The position numbers and the translations under genes are program-made. Below, piece by piece: positions 59,993 through 64,000 of a stretch of DNA of 64,000 bases. Below the pieces are notes generated by a model. The model was not told the origin of the DNA, searched no databases, and saw only the letters and a list, made by a program, of their open reading frames with translations. The DNA is taken from the NCBI GenBank assembly GCA_018239715.1, contig JAFEGW010000001.1, positions 1-64,000 on the forward strand, in the 5' to 3' direction. Source of the DNA: Verrucomicrobiota bacterium. GTDB taxonomy: Bacteria > Chlamydiota > Chlamydiia > Chlamydiales > Rhabdochlamydiaceae. Each line of letters begins with the position of its first letter. Position 1 is the stretch's first letter.

Positions 59993-61839
59993 TATTTTTT
60001 CTCCTCTTCAAGTTTTTTTATTGCAATCTTCTTTCCATGCTTTAGAGGCCCATAAAATACACCTTCTTGATAACTTACCAAATACGGAATATCATTATTA
60101 AGATAGTCATCTAAAATTAGCTGAAATATTTCTTTTTTTGAAGAAAGAAATTGATAGTCTTGGCTTTCTAACTTCTGCATAAATAACTCCGCGAACTTCT
60201 CATAGGAAGTAGGCTCAAGCAAAGAACCCTCAAACTCACCAGTAGCTAAGGACACCAGCCTAAATGGAGTAGAATAAATGTTATTACGAAACTTCTTTAC
60301 TAACTCTGACTCTTGAGGAGATAAATGCATTTCCGGCGCTTTGCCTTCATATAACCCTGTTCCAGCATCTTCTTGTATACTTTCAAGATCAATGGGAACA
60401 ATTTCTGGATCCTCACTCGAAAGATTTCTGAAAAGAACGTTTGCTGTATGCAAATCACTTAAGGCAATCGGTTGACATACAGACTCTAATCGACGAAGTT
60501 TATCTAATAAGATTTTCTCTTGACGTGAGTTGATTTTTTGATCAGCTTTCAAATGATTGATAACAGCATTAGCTCTGCCCTCATGAGATTTCCCGTCAAT
60601 ATATTCCCAAATACTGAAATTTTCATCGTTATTTACAAAAGAAACAATCTGATACTCGGGCAATTTTACTTTGAGTAATTTTGAATCAGGTGGCAGTCGG
60701 TTGATGGCTCTAAAAAGATCAATGACAGCAGCGTCTATTCTTGCATCTCGAGGTTTATAGTAGACAGTGAAGAGTAGCTGATTTTTCTGAAAAAACTCAA
60801 TTCTAGTCGCTACTTCTCCTCGATTATGTGTTTCAGCAGATGATAAGACAGGGTTAAATGAAATCTCTTCTAAAGTCTTAACATCTACATCTTTTCTGTA
60901 GAATCCCTTAACGATGTCCTCTTTGTGTTTTTCTATATCTTTTACAACACGGACAAGAAATAGCCTTCTATTAACACACTTATTAGCTAATTGTTCACAG
61001 AGCATTTCTTGCAATAGTTTTAGATGCTCATCACTTGTATTGCTAGCGCGATAATAACTAGAAAAATCATCTTTCTCAAAGTTTAAATCTGGAAATTTTT
61101 TCAATAATTCTGCTCTCAAATCATTTAGAGCTTCTTCTTTTTTCTTTACCTCTTTTTCAACTAATTCTAATTCACTTTCAAATTTAGCAATTTCAGTCTC
61201 TGTCTCTCTTTTTTCCGTACTTTCTGTAGGGGAGATTCCTTGCAAATCAATGATCTTACCATTGATTATATTTTCTCTTTTTCGCAAAACCCAATACTCT
61301 TTTGCCAGCTCTCCTAAAGGTTGCAAATCTTTCTCAAAAGCTTCGATCCGCTGTGGTAAATTATCAGTGAACGCTTGGAGCCTTTTTCTTCTTTCAAGCT
61401 TCGACTGCTCTATCCGCTCATTTGCTATTCCAAGTGCGAAAGGTGATACCGTTGTTTTTGATCGAGGTGATCCTTTTTCTGAACCTGGTGTTGATGAAAA
61501 AGAAACACGTCTATGATGTTTTGAAGGAGGAGTAGAAAAAGCAGATAACGGTAAGTCCGCAACACCTGCTGCTGCTGGTGGAGGTGATAATATGTGACCT
61601 GCTACACTTGCTGTTTTTGACTCTGTTGTTATATTTTCAATCTGCACTACATTATCCAAGTCTACAGAAGGAGGGCTTGAACTGAGCCTTCTTTTTAAAG
61701 GATTTTCACGTTCTGGAGAAGGATGAGGCGAAGAGGATAAAATTTCTTCTGCTTTTACCGCTCTCTTGAGAGTTGGACGTTTAAGGCGAAATTCTTCTGG
61801 ACCTTGAGTTGCAGCATCTCTTTTTACTGGTTGGCTCAT
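59992..61839 (-). CDS. LanM-dehydratase-like kinase-fold protein (DUF4135-like), probable effector
   Basis: From the ATG at 61839 (AAGGAGC upstream) the protein has 615 residues. Residues 1-140 are Ser/Pro-rich and probably disordered; 150-260 is coiled coil. The C-terminal part resembles the kinase-like dehydratase domain of class II lanthipeptide synthetases: VYYKPRDARID (candidate ATP-binding Lys near 362), SDLHTANVLF (D-x-H-x-x-N, near 460) and VPIDLES (metal Asp, near 480), in the same order as YKPR, DLHxENV and IDLE in LanM. The LanC cyclase domain is absent, and no precursor peptide is visible. A phosphotransfer role on host or self proteins is inference. An upstream TTG (61872) is a poorer start. 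Confidence 0.65.
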   Translation of the reverse strand: MSQPVKRDAATQGPEEFRLKRPTLKRAVKAEEILSSSPHPSPERENPLKRRLSSSPPSVDLDNVVQIENITTESKTASVAGHILSPPPAAAGVADLPLSAFSTPPSKHHRRVSFSSTPGSEKGSPRSKTTVSPFALGIANERIEQSKLERRKRLQAFTDNLPQRIEAFEKDLQPLGELAKEYWVLRKRENIINGKIIDLQGISPTESTEKRETETEIAKFESELELVEKEVKKKEEALNDLRAELLKKFPDLNFEKDDFSSYYRASNTSDEHLKLLQEMLCEQLANKCVNRRLFLVRVVKDIEKHKEDIVKGFYRKDVDVKTLEEISFNPVLSSAETHNRGEVATRIEFFQKNQLLFTVYYKPRDARIDAAVIDLFRAINRLPPDSKLLKVKLPEYQIVSFVNNDENFSIWEYIDGKSHEGRANAVINHLKADQKINSRQEKILLDKLRRLESVCQPIALSDLHTANVLFRNLSSEDPEIVPIDLESIQEDAGTGLYEGKAPEMHLSPQESELVKKFRNNIYSTPFRLVSLATGEFEGSLLEPTSYEKFAELFMQKLESQDYQFLSSKKEIFQLILDDYLNNDIPYLVSYQEGVFYGPLKHGKKIAIKKLEEEKK

Positions 61840-62012
61840 TGATAGCTCCTTAATTGGCGATAATTTTAGCAAAACTTGAGATTAGCGATAAGAAAATGTA
61901 GGCATTTCTTTTTAAAGAATTTATTTAAAAAATAGGATTCTAGATCTCATTTACGACAATTTTTCTAGAAGTATGAATCACAGAAATTAACAACCTGATA
62001 ATCAATGATTTA

Positions 62013-64000
<1,988 letters not shown>

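Overview
The window looks like chromosome of a Chlamydiales bacterium outside the genus Chlamydia (an environmental, probably amoeba-associated lineage; base composition and gene content are compatible with a Waddlia-like organism, but the species is not proven). Evidence: a double-length UvrA, about 1840 residues with four ABC ATPase modules, which is a chlamydial hallmark; a PknD-like kinase gene; a diadenylate cyclase/YbbR/LpxL run; infC-rpmI-rplT-pheS with pheS not followed by pheT; and many lineage-specific membrane or effector-like proteins.

Layout. 1-5.6 kb: a membrane-anchored ClpA/B-type AAA protein, small hypothetical genes, a metallophosphoesterase gene broken by an in-frame TGA next to tRNA-Ser, and three tandem multi-span membrane proteins. 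5.6-8.2 kb: a YciE-like ferritin-fold protein, a DUF2267 protein, a coiled-coil protein and a membrane-anchored tyrosine/dual-specificity-type phosphatase. 8.1-16.1 kb: translation and envelope housekeeping on the minus strand (nusB-murB-PHP-folC, and a ThrRS-like pseudo-enzyme followed by infC-rpmI-rplT-pheS), with tRNA-Val and a plus-strand methyltransferase. 16.2-19.6 kb: Dps, then accessory genes including proteins with J-domain-like and F-box-like stretches and a pair of small membrane paralogues. 19.7-26.7 kb: an exonuclease, a TolC-like protein and an overlapping run dacA-ybbR-glycosyltransferase-lpxL-rsmE, linking c-di-AMP synthesis with envelope lipid synthesis. 26.7-32.9 kb: accessory genes, including an AlbA_2-type regulator with a six-copy operator-like repeat, a serine beta-lactamase-fold protein and two paralogous membrane proteins. 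32.9-39.2 kb: carbohydrate and redox genes (GH63-like glycosidase, medium-chain dehydrogenase, GMC oxidoreductase) and a metallo-beta-lactamase-fold hydrolase. 39.1-44.6 kb: a tandem duplication of a TPR gene that left relics of both flanking genes at its junction, then pyk and pcm. 44.8-48.8 kb: hypothetical membrane and secreted proteins. 48.9-54.5 kb: uvrA. 54.7-64 kb: an internally duplicated hypothetical protein, an OppA-type lipoprotein, a decayed IS5-like transposase, a LanM-dehydratase-like kinase-fold protein, trpS and the start of a pknD-like gene.

Most notable from direct reading: (1) the tandem duplication with a fused pyk-tail/hydrolase-tail relic; (2) a ThrRS-derived protein without key zinc residues or anticodon domain, sitting exactly where thrS precedes infC in the enterobacterial operon; (3) a stand-alone LanM-dehydratase-like kinase-fold protein; (4) a regular operator array at the AlbA_2 regulator; (5) apparent leaderless promoters shared by unrelated hypothetical genes.
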